This document shows, in pieces, positions 17,089 to 25,818 of a stretch of DNA of 49,427 nt. Each line of letters begins with the position of its first letter. Position 1 is the stretch's first letter. The position numbers and the translations under genes are program-made. Location of the stretch: NCBI GenBank assembly GCA_943787205.1, contig CALSLN010000020.1, forward strand, positions 1 to 49,427. Direction: 5' to 3'. Origin of the DNA: an uncultured Rhodospirillaceae bacterium. GTDB lineage: Bacteria; Pseudomonadota; Alphaproteobacteria; Rhodospirillales; Rhodospirillaceae. The notes under the pieces are model-generated. The model did not search any database, was not told the DNA's origin, and was given only the letters and a program-made list of their open reading frames with translations.

Positions 17089-18438
17089 TTAAACTACACC
17101 GAACGCCAACATCGCGTCAGCGACCTTAACGAACCCACCGATATTGGCACCCCGAACATAATCAATGTGACCATCGCTATCGCTGCCATAGTCGGTACAA
17201 CGATCATGAATATTTGTCATGATATCGCGAAGCAAAACATTCACTTCATCCTGAGTCCATGAGGTCAAAGCAGAATTTTGCCGCATTTCCAAACCAGAGA
17301 CAGCTACACCACCAGCGTTGGCCGCTTTACTTGGAGCGTAAAGAATTTTTGCATCGCGAAAAACCTTTATGCCCGCCAACACTGTCGGCATGTTTGCGCC
17401 CTCAGAAACGGCCTTACATCCGTTTTTAATTAGCGCTTGCGCGTCAGCCTCAGAGATTTCGTTTTGTGTGGCGCAGGGCAACGCAATATCGCATTCCACC
17501 TGCCATGGGCTTTTACCTTTATGGTAGTGCGCCCCGAATACCTCAGCGTACTCCTCAATCCGACCACGACGCGTAAACTTAAGGTCCTTTAGCCACTCTA
17601 ATTTTTCTTGGTCAATGCCATCTTTGTCATGAATAAACCCGCCGCTATCCGACAACGTAATCGGCTTCCCACCCAGATGGATAATCTTTTCGGCAGCATA
17701 GATCGCCACGTTTCCAGACCCTGAAATAACGACAGACTTACCTTTAATCTCGTCCTTCTTTGCTTTCAGCATATCTTCAAGAAAATAGACTGTGCCGTAA
17801 CCTGTCGCCTCACCACGCGCTAGGCTGCCGCCATATTCGATGCCCTTGCCGGTGAGCACGCCCTGAAATGTATTGGTCAGGCGTTTATATTGACCGAACA
17901 TATAGCCGATCTCGCGCGCACCAACGCCAATGTCCCCTGCCGGAACATCTATGGACGGCCCTATATGGCGACACAGCTCAGTCATAAAGGACTGACAAAA
18001 CTGCATCACTTCATTGTCAGATTTACCCTTGGGATTAAAGTCTGAGCCGCCTTTGCCGCCACCCATGGCCAGTCCAGTGAGACTGTTTTTAAAGGTCTGT
18101 TCAAAGGCAAGAAATTTTAGAATGGACAGATTGACGCTCGGGTGAAAGCGAAGCCCGCCCTTATAGGGTCCGATCGCATTGCTGTTCTGCACACGATAGC
18201 CGCGATTGACGCGAATGTTGCCCTTATCGTCGCGCCAGGTCACCCGGAATATCACGATGCGGTCGGGCTCCGCGATACGGCGCATGATCTGCCACTCCTG
18301 GTACTTTGGCTTATCCTGAATAAAAGGCAAAACATCCGCCGCGACTTCGCAGACCGCTTGCTGAAATTCGATTTCCCCTGGATTGCGCGCCGCTAAGCCA
18401 TCCAAAAACTGATCAAGACTAGGAACTTCGTTAGCCAT
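17089..18438 (-). CDS. gdhA: NADP-specific glutamate dehydrogenase
   Basis: Hexameric class I glutamate dehydrogenase of 449 residues, the usual length for bacterial GdhA. It makes glutamate from 2-oxoglutarate and ammonium with NADPH. Seen in the protein are the substrate-site block GLAMGGGKGGSDFNPKGKS with the catalytic Lys, the PAGDIGVGAREIGYMFGQYKR segment, the Rossmann motif SGSGNVAIYAAEK and the C-terminal NIGGFVKVADAMLAFGVV. It starts the long minus-strand run, 22 bp before the serine hydrolase at 17066, but is a housekeeping nitrogen gene that probably has its own promoter in the 76 bp shared with the divergent DUF3089 gene. Confidence 0.95.
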   Translation of the reverse strand: MANEVPSLDQFLDGLAARNPGEIEFQQAVCEVAADVLPFIQDKPKYQEWQIMRRIAEPDRIVIFRVTWRDDKGNIRVNRGYRVQNSNAIGPYKGGLRFHPSVNLSILKFLAFEQTFKNSLTGLAMGGGKGGSDFNPKGKSDNEVMQFCQSFMTELCRHIGPSIDVPAGDIGVGAREIGYMFGQYKRLTNTFQGVLTGKGIEYGGSLARGEATGYGTVYFLEDMLKAKKDEIKGKSVVISGSGNVAIYAAEKIIHLGGKPITLSDSGGFIHDKDGIDQEKLEWLKDLKFTRRGRIEEYAEVFGAHYHKGKSPWQVECDIALPCATQNEISEADAQALIKNGCKAVSEGANMPTVLAGIKVFRDAKILYAPSKAANAGGVAVSGLEMRQNSALTSWTQDEVNVLLRDIMTNIHDRCTDYGSDSDGHIDYVRGANIGGFVKVADAMLAFGVV

Positions 18439-18514
18439 ACCCTATCGCCTTATGCCTATTGGAACAGAACGCCAAACCTATCTGTGGTTAAATGACGCCT
18501 AAATATGTAGCATT

Positions 18515-19669
18515 GTGAAAGCATTCGCAATGCACCTCAAGAACAAGAGCACACATATCATGAGCCCCCTAAACACCGTTTCTGTAATCACATTAGCACT
18601 CGTTGCGATCTTTGGCGTCGCCACCGCCCAAGCTCAATTTGGCGGAATGCCCCAAGGAACGTTTGATGACTATGAACGACCTGCCGTTCCTGACTACACC
18701 GACAGATCCGCCTGGGCCGCTCTTCCAGATCAACAGGACGCGGCGGACCTAGCTCCCGATGGAACCTCCATTCCTGAAGCCCAAGCCATGGCACAGGTTG
18801 ATGTCTTCTATCTTCATCCGACGACCTACCGTGGTGCGGAAAACTGGAACCAAGACATCGCCATGGGCGACGTCAATGAATGGACCGACATCAGTGTCAT
18901 GGCCCGGCAAGCCAGCGCGTTTAATGGCTGCTGCAAAATTTATGCGCCCCGCTATCGACAAGCCACCATCGCCGCAATGGGGGCCAAAGACGACAGCGGT
19001 ACGCGGGCCTATGGTTTGGCCTATGAAGATGTTTTGGCCGCCTGGCGTCACTACACCGAAACATGGAATGAAGGCCGGCCCTTCATAATCGCGAGTCATA
19101 GCCAGGGTACGTTCCACGCCATTCGTTTATTAGAAGAGGAAATTGATGGCACGCCGTGGGCCGACAAAATGGTCGCCGCGTACATCATAGGCATTGGCAT
19201 CAACGAAGGTAAGTTTGGGCGCAGCCTCAACAGCGTAACGCTCTGCACCGGGGCAACCGATACGAACTGTGTCATTTCATGGAATACGTTTGCGCGAGAT
19301 GGCGACGCAGCCCCTGGGGTCGCCCGACTAAAAGCGATGTACCGCGAGCGATATGGGACGTCTGATGGCGACGAAATCGCCTGTTGGAATCCGGTCAGCG
19401 CCACTTTAGACGGCGGCAACGTACCCGCTGCTGAAAATTTAGGAGCCCTGCCCGGCGCAGCAGCACTAGGCGACCTGCCAGCTTTAACGCAAGGCTTTGG
19501 AGCAGGATGCCGGGATGGATCGCTCTACACGGATCAGCCAATGACAGACGACTTTAAGCTCGTTCTGTTCGCTGGAGGAAACCTCCACATGCATGACTTT
19601 GATTTGTTCTACGAGAACATTCGAACCAATGCCGTGGCCCGAACAGAGGCGTTTCTAGCCAAGCAATAA
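18515..19669 (+). CDS. DUF3089 family secreted alpha/beta hydrolase
   Basis: Protein of up to 384 residues with the DUF3089 pattern: VDVFYLHPTTYRG, NQDIA, then the nucleophile elbow in IIASHSQGTFHA (Ser in HSQG) and a C-terminal HMHDFDLFYENIR. These are lipase/esterase-like hydrolases of unknown substrate. A signal peptide is present (hydrophobic VSVITLALVAIFG with cleavage after AQA). The start is uncertain: GTG 18515, ATG 18530 or ATG 18560, the last giving the most compact signal peptide. Cys residues (NGCCKIY, TLCTGATDTNC) suggest disulphides in the periplasm. It is convergent with the hydrolase at 19672, 2 bp away. Confidence 0.8.
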   Translation: MKAFAMHLKNKSTHIMSPLNTVSVITLALVAIFGVATAQAQFGGMPQGTFDDYERPAVPDYTDRSAWAALPDQQDAADLAPDGTSIPEAQAMAQVDVFYLHPTTYRGAENWNQDIAMGDVNEWTDISVMARQASAFNGCCKIYAPRYRQATIAAMGAKDDSGTRAYGLAYEDVLAAWRHYTETWNEGRPFIIASHSQGTFHAIRLLEEEIDGTPWADKMVAAYIIGIGINEGKFGRSLNSVTLCTGATDTNCVISWNTFARDGDAAPGVARLKAMYRERYGTSDGDEIACWNPVSATLDGGNVPAAENLGALPGAAALGDLPALTQGFGAGCRDGSLYTDQPMTDDFKLVLFAGGNLHMHDFDLFYENIRTNAVARTEAFLAKQ

Positions 19670-19671
19670 GG

Positions 19672-20508
19672 TTAGCTGGCGAAGAACTCGAGAATAGCGT
19701 TTGCCTGTCCAGCGAGCCCAGCGTCTTTCGTAATCAACCGCGTTTCTGCACCCGGAACACGCGCCGCTGAGTCATCCAGGTACTTGTGCAGCGGATCAAT
19801 CTCGGAAGACATAAATAACGACGGCACCGTCACTAACGGCAGGCGCTCTTCGACATCATGCCGGAACACGGCGTGGTATCCTTTATGATACGTCGTCAAA
19901 GCTTTAAGTACATCCGTGACATGAATGTGCAGAAACTCTGCTGGCGGCATGTCATTTTCCATGCGGTGCTCCGGGTCACGCATGAAGTACGGAAAATGCA
20001 TCATCTGGTCACGGAGGAAATGCCAGGCCCAGGAAAACTGTGTTCCGAACTCATCCGGCTTCATAATTGGCGCGTAATTTTTAAGCATTGCCTTACGCAT
20101 CTCGTCGTCGAAAACACCAATGCCATCGAAGATCATTTTACGGACACGGTCTGGTCGCGCGATCGCCAGTTCGATGCCAATATGTGCGCCCGTATGGCTG
20201 CCAAAGTAATCCACTTGATCAATACCAAGTGCATCGAGAACGCGGCAAACGCTGTCCGCGTAGTACATGATATCTGGCTCATCAACGGAAGGCGCAGCGG
20301 AATCGCCATTGCCAAGTGTATCCGGCGCCAAGACAAAGCGAGACTCACCAAGAGCGCTGATCAAAGGAGCATACCCGGCCGAAGAGCCAGGACCGGCGTG
20401 AGCCACGTAGACGGGTAGAGCTCCATCGTCAGAGCGTTTTCCAGCGTGGCGATAGTGAACAAGCCCCTCATCCAAACGGATAAAAGCGCGATCTACATCA
20501 ACGGTCAT
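19672..20508 (-). CDS. Alpha/beta-fold hydrolase with His at the nucleophile position
   Basis: Alpha/beta-hydrolase-fold protein of 278 residues without signal peptide. The fold is clear from AHAGPGSSAGYAPL (oxyanion region), LAPDTLGNGDS and the elbow segment VDYFGSHTGAHIGIELA. In that elbow, which normally reads G-x-Ser-x-G, the central residue is His105. The acidic residue is probably Asp in SEIDPLHK. Near the C-terminus, where a catalytic His is expected, the sequence reads TKDAGLAGQANAI with no His. So the standard triad is not present. It lies 16 bp after the flavin-dependent monooxygenase gene and is likely co-transcribed with it. A similar G-x-H-x-G protein is encoded at 21900. Confidence 0.82.
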   Translation of the reverse strand: MTVDVDRAFIRLDEGLVHYRHAGKRSDDGALPVYVAHAGPGSSAGYAPLISALGESRFVLAPDTLGNGDSAAPSVDEPDIMYYADSVCRVLDALGIDQVDYFGSHTGAHIGIELAIARPDRVRKMIFDGIGVFDDEMRKAMLKNYAPIMKPDEFGTQFSWAWHFLRDQMMHFPYFMRDPEHRMENDMPPAEFLHIHVTDVLKALTTYHKGYHAVFRHDVEERLPLVTVPSLFMSSEIDPLHKYLDDSAARVPGAETRLITKDAGLAGQANAILEFFAS

Positions 20509-20524
20509 AAAATATCTTCAGCGC

Positions 20525-21733
20525 TTATTCGGCTGCCTGTTTGAGCTTTTTTTCCCCGTCGATCTTAGGGTCACCGGTCGGCAATCCAAAGATGTATTTA
20601 CCACTGCGCTGCAGACCGGCCTCCCAGTGCAAGGCGGAGTGCGTCGACATGGTGCGAACATCGCGATACAGCCGCTGAACAGCATTACGCCCAGTTTGCG
20701 CGCTGACACCCATCATGCGGGACAGACGGTCTGCCGAAGAATGAGCGAGCTTACCAGCCATCACCAAGTCGCGATAAGCGCGCAACTTAAATTCACCATT
20801 GATGCTCTCCCCGTTCATTCCAAGCGTATGCAAACGGTCACACAAGTTATCGATCAGCATATCCGCGGTTTCTAACTCGGTTAGAGACTCGGCGACATGC
20901 ACCTGAACAGCTGGTTGATCGATGATCGATTCTCCCATCATCGCACCCACTCGACTCATCGTTTGACCGACGTACTCGTTGTAAGCACCACGCGCCGCCC
21001 CAAGAATTGGCCCAGCAAGCAAGGTAATGAAATAGCTATGGAACTCGACGCCATAGAGATAATACTCGTGTAGCTTCGCACCCGGTGGATCTTCCGCCAT
21101 GGTCTTCATATCAAGGGTGCGGTGCGTTGGAACGAACACATTATCAACCTTGATGTCTTTTGACCCTGTCCCCCTCAGGCCTTCCGACTGCCACGTATCA
21201 AGAATTTCGAAATCATTCTTCTTAAGGACAATCCACAAATCGTTGAACGCGGCTTTCGAGTTGGGCAACTTAGCGCCCACGAGCATGGCATCAGCATGGT
21301 CAACACCGCTGGCAAACTTCCAGCGACCACTCACATGAAAGCCGCCGTCCGTTGGCGTTGCCTGACCGCCGCCTGAAAAACCGGTTGAGATGATGGCATC
21401 TGGGTTATCCCCCCACACATCGTCCTGAGCTTCTTCTTCGAAGCGTCCAAACAGAAAGGTGTGGGTCAACACGACTGACGACACCCACCCGGTTGAGCCA
21501 CATCCTTGGCCCAAGGTCCGCGACACGTCGACATGTGTCCCCCATGGCATTTCAAAGCCGCCGTAGCGTTTCGGTACAAAAAGCTTATGCAGACCCGCCT
21601 TACGAAGATCTGCAATTGTTTCATCCGGAATTCGCCGTAGGTCTTCCGTATCTTGTGCGCGATCACGTAACGTGGGCACCAGAGCTTGCGCCGCTTTAAC
21701 GATCTCTTCGCGGCTTGGAATAGACGCCGACAT
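20525..21733 (-). CDS. Acyl-CoA dehydrogenase-fold flavin-dependent monooxygenase (HsaA/HpaB-type group D)
   Basis: Flavoprotein of 402 residues with the acyl-CoA dehydrogenase fold. Segments such as PDETIADLRKAGLHKLFVPKRYGG, GCGSTGWV, the ISTGFSGGGQATPTDGGFHVSGRWKFASG block and LRGTGSKDIKVDNVFVP are typical of the oxygenase component of two-component monooxygenases (HsaA, dibenzothiophene and p-hydroxyphenylacetate types). The Ser-Gly-x-W-x-F-x-S-G motif is diagnostic of this branch. These use reduced flavin from a separate reductase, which is not seen here. ATG 21733 has an AGAGGA box 6-8 bases upstream; an ATG at 21793 would add 20 residues. It forms a two-gene operon with the hydrolase at 19672 and is divergent from the one at 21900. 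Confidence 0.82.
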   Translation of the reverse strand: MSASIPSREEIVKAAQALVPTLRDRAQDTEDLRRIPDETIADLRKAGLHKLFVPKRYGGFEMPWGTHVDVSRTLGQGCGSTGWVSSVVLTHTFLFGRFEEEAQDDVWGDNPDAIISTGFSGGGQATPTDGGFHVSGRWKFASGVDHADAMLVGAKLPNSKAAFNDLWIVLKKNDFEILDTWQSEGLRGTGSKDIKVDNVFVPTHRTLDMKTMAEDPPGAKLHEYYLYGVEFHSYFITLLAGPILGAARGAYNEYVGQTMSRVGAMMGESIIDQPAVQVHVAESLTELETADMLIDNLCDRLHTLGMNGESINGEFKLRAYRDLVMAGKLAHSSADRLSRMMGVSAQTGRNAVQRLYRDVRTMSTHSALHWEAGLQRSGKYIFGLPTGDPKIDGEKKLKQAAE

Positions 21734-21899
21734 CACGGTTTCCTCTTCATCATGGAACTGCATTTGATTGTGCGTGTAGATTAGGAAGCCCAATACACCT
21801 GAGTCCTGCTGAATTTAGGCCTCATCCACGTCTTGGTCACAGACAGAACGCGACCGTCGCACCGTATACTGAGTACCCTTAGGACAAAGAGAGACAGAG

Positions 21900-22703
21900 A
21901 TGACGAATACCTTAGCCGCCATGCAACGCGGTTACACCGACGGACCCTTTGGACAAATTCATTATCGCATAGCAGGCGAGGCAACGGATCGCACGCCACT
22001 CCTCCTGCTGCACCCTAGTCCCCTTTCGGGCGTGGTTTGGGACGGGTTCATCACTGAGATGGGCCAAGACCGGCTCGCAGTCGCGCCGGACACACCAGGG
22101 TTCGGCGAATCAGCCCCGCCCCAAAGCGAACCGGAAATCGCCGACTACGCAAACGCAATGGCCGCTTTCGCCGAGCACCACGACCTAAGCTCAGTCGATA
22201 TTATGGGCTATCACACCGGGTCATTAACAGCGCTTGAGATGGCTCGCCTGTTTCCCAACTTAGTCCGCAAGGTTGTAATGATTTCAGCAACCGTTTTCAC
22301 AGCGGAAGAAACCGATGCCTTTCGTGCCCAATACACGACACAAACTGTTGACGAAAAAGGAGCCGGCCTTTCGGATCGTTGGCAATTTATAAAAGGGTTC
22401 TGGCGTGACGAGCCAGATGACGGCCGCCGCTGGCAGATTTTTATCGAAGGTTTGCGCAATCACAACGTTATGCACTGGGGTCATCGCGCGGCTTTTAATT
22501 TCGACATGGCCGCTGCGCTAGAAACTGCCGACGTACCCATTCTCATTCTGAACCCTGAGGATGATCTGTGGACCTATACACCGCGCGCCGTGCCTCTGAT
22601 GAAAAATGGACGAGTCCACGACTTACCCGGTTGGACTCATGGCTTTCTCGACGCGCATACTGCGGACGTTGCTAAACTTGTTCGAGATTTTCTAGACATC
22701 TAG
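21900..22703 (+). CDS. Alpha/beta-fold hydrolase with His at the nucleophile position
   Basis: Alpha/beta-hydrolase-fold protein of 267 residues. It contains LLLLHPSPLSGVVWDGF (oxyanion region), VAPDTPGFGES, and the elbow VDIMGYHTGSLTALEMA. Here too the elbow centre is His105 rather than Ser. Unlike the paralogue at 19672, the other catalytic positions are kept: Asp221/222 in NPEDDLW and His247 in GWTHGFLD. GAGAG boxes precede the ATG. The gene starts a plus-strand operon; its stop at 22703 is followed within 15 bp by the start of the next gene. It is divergent from the monooxygenase gene, with 166 bp between them that should contain both promoters. Substrate unknown. Confidence 0.82.
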   Translation: MTNTLAAMQRGYTDGPFGQIHYRIAGEATDRTPLLLLHPSPLSGVVWDGFITEMGQDRLAVAPDTPGFGESAPPQSEPEIADYANAMAAFAEHHDLSSVDIMGYHTGSLTALEMARLFPNLVRKVVMISATVFTAEETDAFRAQYTTQTVDEKGAGLSDRWQFIKGFWRDEPDDGRRWQIFIEGLRNHNVMHWGHRAAFNFDMAAALETADVPILILNPEDDLWTYTPRAVPLMKNGRVHDLPGWTHGFLDAHTADVAKLVRDFLDI

Positions 22704-22718
22704 TTGGAGCGCCACACC

Positions 22719-23408
22719 GTGAAGCACCGTAGCTACCAAGGCAAAGTCGTTTACCTCACAGATGGCAAGGGTGAGATGGGACGGGAAATGTTTTACGTCA
22801 CCATTCAACCAGATGGCACCCGCACCATGCGCGCAACCTGCGAAATGGACGACGACCGGTTGCTCCGCGATTGCGTATTATCGGTCAACGAGCAATGGCA
22901 CCCCGTGGATGCGTTTGTCCGCCTCACCATCAACGAAACGCTTGTTGGTAGCACCTGGTATCATTTCACGGATCACACTGCGGAGTGCGAAGGCTTCACA
23001 GCAAAAGATGGGCGATTCCGACAACAGTTTGAATCGGAACACCGCATTCGCACGTTTGGCGCCCACCCGGTTCATGGCGACGCCTGGGGTTTGGCACGGT
23101 GGAAGCGAGACAAAGACAAAGACCCGAGCGAGCTGGGTATGGCCTTTTCTTCATCTCATATGCCCAACGGTGGGTCAGGGCCAAATCTTGAAGTATCGGA
23201 TACCATCACACGGCACGAATATATTGGCGTTGAAGAGATCACCGTTCCCGCAGGCACCTTCCAAACAGAGCACTTCCAGTTTTTGGTGGCTGATTATCCA
23301 CCCATTGATATCTGGGCCATCGGCAACGACTGCATACCGGCCCGACTACGCTGGGACTTGTTAGAACAAACCTACGACTTGGTTGAACTCACCGGAGACG
23401 TTGAATAG
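22719..23408 (+). CDS. Conserved hypothetical protein, beta-rich
   Basis: I do not recognise this protein of 229 residues. I place the start at GTG 22719 because GGAG lies 9 bases upstream; a TTG directly after the previous stop (22704) is less likely. It reads as strand-rich, with many Trp, Tyr and Asp residues (EMGREMFYVTIQPDGTRTMRA, VNEQWHPVDAFVRL, STWYHFTD) and no signal peptide, membrane segment or known motif. The overall pattern recalls lipocalin- or DUF3108-like beta barrels, but that is weak. Being directly downstream of the alpha/beta hydrolase and upstream of a methyltransferase-like gene, it is probably part of the same pathway. Confidence 0.7.
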   Translation: MKHRSYQGKVVYLTDGKGEMGREMFYVTIQPDGTRTMRATCEMDDDRLLRDCVLSVNEQWHPVDAFVRLTINETLVGSTWYHFTDHTAECEGFTAKDGRFRQQFESEHRIRTFGAHPVHGDAWGLARWKRDKDKDPSELGMAFSSSHMPNGGSGPNLEVSDTITRHEYIGVEEITVPAGTFQTEHFQFLVADYPPIDIWAIGNDCIPARLRWDLLEQTYDLVELTGDVE

Positions 23409-23474
23409 CCTTCTCGGCCATAGAACGACCTAAAGCCGCTCAACACTGTCACTGCCTGATTTAAGGATATTCCT

Positions 23475-24275
23475 ATGAGCCAACGCCAAACGCCCCACGC
23501 CATGCTTCCCAAAATCGAGCACGACGAAAACGCGCGCCAAGACTTCGTGTTCAGTTTTCGCCAGCACTTAGCACGCGAAGTGAACCCCGGCACGACAGTT
23601 GCTTACGAGAAACGCGTTGAGCCCAAATTCGTAAAAGAGCATGGGCGGAAGCCCGCTGATCATGACGAAGTTCGCAAGGTCATGGTTGACGACCCTTACT
23701 ATCAGATGTGGAGTTGTATGCAGCGCAACAGCCAAATAATGATGTGGGATTCCGTTATCGACAGTTGCGAGCGCGTATTGCCAGATATGATTGAAAAAGC
23801 GCGGGGATCTAATGGTCCAGCGACACTTAAACTGGCCGACGCTGATTTCGAAGTGCCGCGTTACAACACGTCCTACGACATTCATCTCCAGCCTGGCGGA
23901 TACCATACCGACAGCGCCGACGATGATATTGCAGCTGGCATGGTCTACGACACAGCCGTACCGATTTACGCCATGGGGATGATGGGCCCGGAAAACGACG
24001 CCACCGGGGAGACCTTGGTGCATTTCTATAAAACGAATTATGCCGACCGCATGCCAGAACGCGTTCTTGATCTTGGCTGCGCTATTGGCAATTCAACTGT
24101 GCCCTGGGCCAAGGCTTACCCCAACGCAGAGGTGCACGGCATTGATGTTGCAGCGCCATGCCTCCGTTACGGACACGCCCGCGCAAACGGGATGGGTCAC
24201 GCCGTTCACCTCAGCCAACAGAACGCAGAACACACAGACTTCCCCGATAATCACTTCGACGTTATCGGATCCGCC
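23475..24275 (+). pseudogene. SAM-dependent methyltransferase, truncated by IS insertion
   Basis: About 267 codons of a class I methyltransferase remain before the IS element begins at 24276; the open frame then reads 11 IS-derived codons and stops. The SAM-binding motif I is intact (VLDLGCAIGNSTVPWA, residues about 196-211), followed by HGIDVAAP and the acidic-to-hydrophobic motif DFPDNHFDVIGSA. The 3' part with the remaining strands is missing and is not found on the other side of either IS copy. The N-terminal 190 residues (a helical domain with YYQMWSCMQRNSQ) suggest a larger family of about 350-380 residues. It lies 66 bp after the hypothetical gene at 22719. Confidence 0.82.
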
Positions 24276-24350
24276 TGTCCGTCATCAAAGTATTTGGAAC
24301 AGAAGGGTTGATAAACTAAGAGAGAGTTTGGCCCATCATGTTTGTTGATT

Positions 24351-25331
24351 TTAAGCGGCGTCTTTGCGGTGTTGCAAGCGCCGTTGTTTGATGGTGTTTC
24401 GTTTGATCCTTTCCCTTTCGATTAGAATGGTTTCGCCGCGACCAAAGTAGACATCGGCGGGTGTCAGATTGCTCAGACTCTCGTGATAGCGGTGGTGATT
24501 GTAGTAGGTGACGAAGCGTCCGATGTTGGCCTTGAGATCACCCGGTAGAAAGTAGTTTTCCAGCAAGATGCGGTTCTTCAAAGTCTGATGCCACCGTTCA
24601 ATCTTGCCCTGCGTCTGTGGGTGATAGGGAGCACCACGCACGTGATCCATACCGTTGTCAGCGAGCCACTCGGCCAGTTCACCAGAGAGGTAAGACGGTC
24701 CATTGTCTGAGAGCAGACGTGGCTTGTGTTGAACCTCAACCTGATCACAGCCTGAGGCCTGTAAGGCCCGTTCCAAAGTGTCCATCACATCACTGGCCTT
24801 CATGGTCGTGCAGAGAGTCCAGGTGATGATGTAACGCGAGTAATCATCCAGGATGGTGCTCAGATAAAACCAACCCCATCCGATCACCTTGATGTAGGTG
24901 AAGTCGGTCTGCCAGAGTTGGTTGATACGGCTCGTCTTGTCTTTGAACTCACTGCTTGCCTTGATCACCACAAAGGCTGGGCTGGTGATCAGGTCATGGG
25001 ACTTGAGAAGCCGGTAAACACTAGCTTCCGAGACGAAGTAGGCCTGCGTATCAGTGAAGCGTACCGCCAGTTCCCGGGGCGACAGCTCCGGGTTCTCCAG
25101 GGCCATATGGATAATCCGGTCACGGATGTCATCCGGGATCCGGTTCCACACCCGCGACGGCTTGGGCGACTTGTCTTCGAGAGCTTCTACCCCGCCCTCC
25201 AGATACTTGTCGTACCAGCGGTAGAAGGTGGTGCGGGGAACCCCGAGCTTATCCAATGTGCGTTTGGCCGGCAGGTGCGACTGTTCAACCAGCTTGATGA
25301 TCTCAAGCTTCTCGGAGGCAGGGTATCTCAT
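24351..25331 (-). CDS. IS3-family transposase OrfB (DDE integrase domain), copy A
   Basis: Catalytic part of the IS3 transposase, 326 residues. An N-terminal helix-turn-helix (LDKLGVPRTTFYRWYDKYLEGG) is followed by the integrase core. The DDE residues are visible in LWQTDFTYIKV (Asp), LLSDNGPSYLS (Asp) and QTQGKIERWHQ (Glu), the last two with about 35-residue spacing. It overlaps OrfA by 4 bp (ATGA). It can also be read as a -1 frameshift fusion with OrfA from an A7 run at 25360-25366, which joins in frame with this ATG. It appears intact and matches the copy at 27495. Confidence 0.95.
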   Translation of the reverse strand: MRYPASEKLEIIKLVEQSHLPAKRTLDKLGVPRTTFYRWYDKYLEGGVEALEDKSPKPSRVWNRIPDDIRDRIIHMALENPELSPRELAVRFTDTQAYFVSEASVYRLLKSHDLITSPAFVVIKASSEFKDKTSRINQLWQTDFTYIKVIGWGWFYLSTILDDYSRYIITWTLCTTMKASDVMDTLERALQASGCDQVEVQHKPRLLSDNGPSYLSGELAEWLADNGMDHVRGAPYHPQTQGKIERWHQTLKNRILLENYFLPGDLKANIGRFVTYYNHHRYHESLSNLTPADVYFGRGETILIERERIKRNTIKQRRLQHRKDAA

Positions 25332-25702
25332 TCTTCGTCTCCCCCATCCCCGATCATGCTTTTTTTAAGCAGACGCAGTTCGAGGGCCTGTTCAGCCACA
25401 ACCTCCTTGAGATCACGCGCCTCGCGGCGAAGATCCTTGACCTCGCCTGTGTTGGCCTCACGTGCCGTATCACCAGCCAGGCGCTTCTTCCCAGCTTCAA
25501 GGAACTCCTTCGACCAGGTATAATACAGGCCCTGGGCAATGCCCTCCTGACGACAAAGCTCGGCAATGCTGTCCTCGCCCCGCAATCCGGCGAGCACAAT
25601 ACGAATCTTCTCCTCGGAAGAATAACGCTTGCGCGTCTTACGCCGGATATCCTTTACAGTCCGGTCTGCTGCTTCTTGATGACGTTCTGTTCTCTGTCTC
25701 AT
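25328..25702 (-). CDS. IS3-family transposase OrfA (DNA-binding), copy A
   Basis: Protein of 124 residues. It contains a helix-turn-helix region (RKRYSSEEKIRIVLAGLRGEDSIAELCRQEGIAQGLYYTWSKEFLEAGKKR) followed by a leucine-zipper-like heptad helix (VKDLRREARDLKEVVAEQALELRLL), as expected of IS3 OrfA. An AAGGAG box precedes ATG 25702. Near its end lies the A7 slippage run, then a stop at 25328-25330 overlapping the OrfB start. Confidence 0.93.
   Translation of the reverse strand: MRQRTERHQEAADRTVKDIRRKTRKRYSSEEKIRIVLAGLRGEDSIAELCRQEGIAQGLYYTWSKEFLEAGKKRLAGDTAREANTGEVKDLRREARDLKEVVAEQALELRLLKKSMIGDGGDEE
25360..25366 (-). promoter_or_regulatory. A7 slippery site for -1 frameshifting, copy A
   Basis: On the minus strand, OrfA reads CTT AAA AAA AGC through seven A residues. 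A slip of one base back on the AAA AAA pair continues as AAG CAT GAT ... AGA ATG AGA TAC, which enters the OrfB frame exactly. This is the classic IS3-type signal for making the OrfAB transposase. Confidence 0.75.
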
Positions 25703-25818
25703 CGTTCACTCCTTACGGTGACGATGAGCCAAAAACGCTCCCTTATGCAATTACCCTAATTAGTTCCATTGGTGCTGACGGGGTACACCGCTTGCCCAAT
25801 CAATTACCGAAAGGGGTT

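Larger units (their letters stand above)
24276..25787 (-). mobile_element. IS3-family insertion sequence, copy A
   Basis: A 1,512-bp element appears again at 27420-28931 with no difference that I found by eye. Its termini are imperfect inverted repeats: the left end reads TGTCCGTCATCAAAG and the right end, on the opposite strand, TGTACCCCGTCAGCACC, with further matches (GGAAC, GGG) inward. Both begin TG, as in IS3 elements. It carries two overlapping transposase frames on the minus strand with a frameshift signal. No exact target duplication of 3-5 bp is seen if the ends are at 24276 and 25787; moving the left end to 24275 gives CCGC on both sides. Confidence 0.9.

Noticed and set aside
22704..22718. 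TTG start directly after the hydrolase stop for the gene at 22719
   Set aside because: No ribosome-binding site would be placed correctly. GGAG is well spaced for the GTG at 22719.
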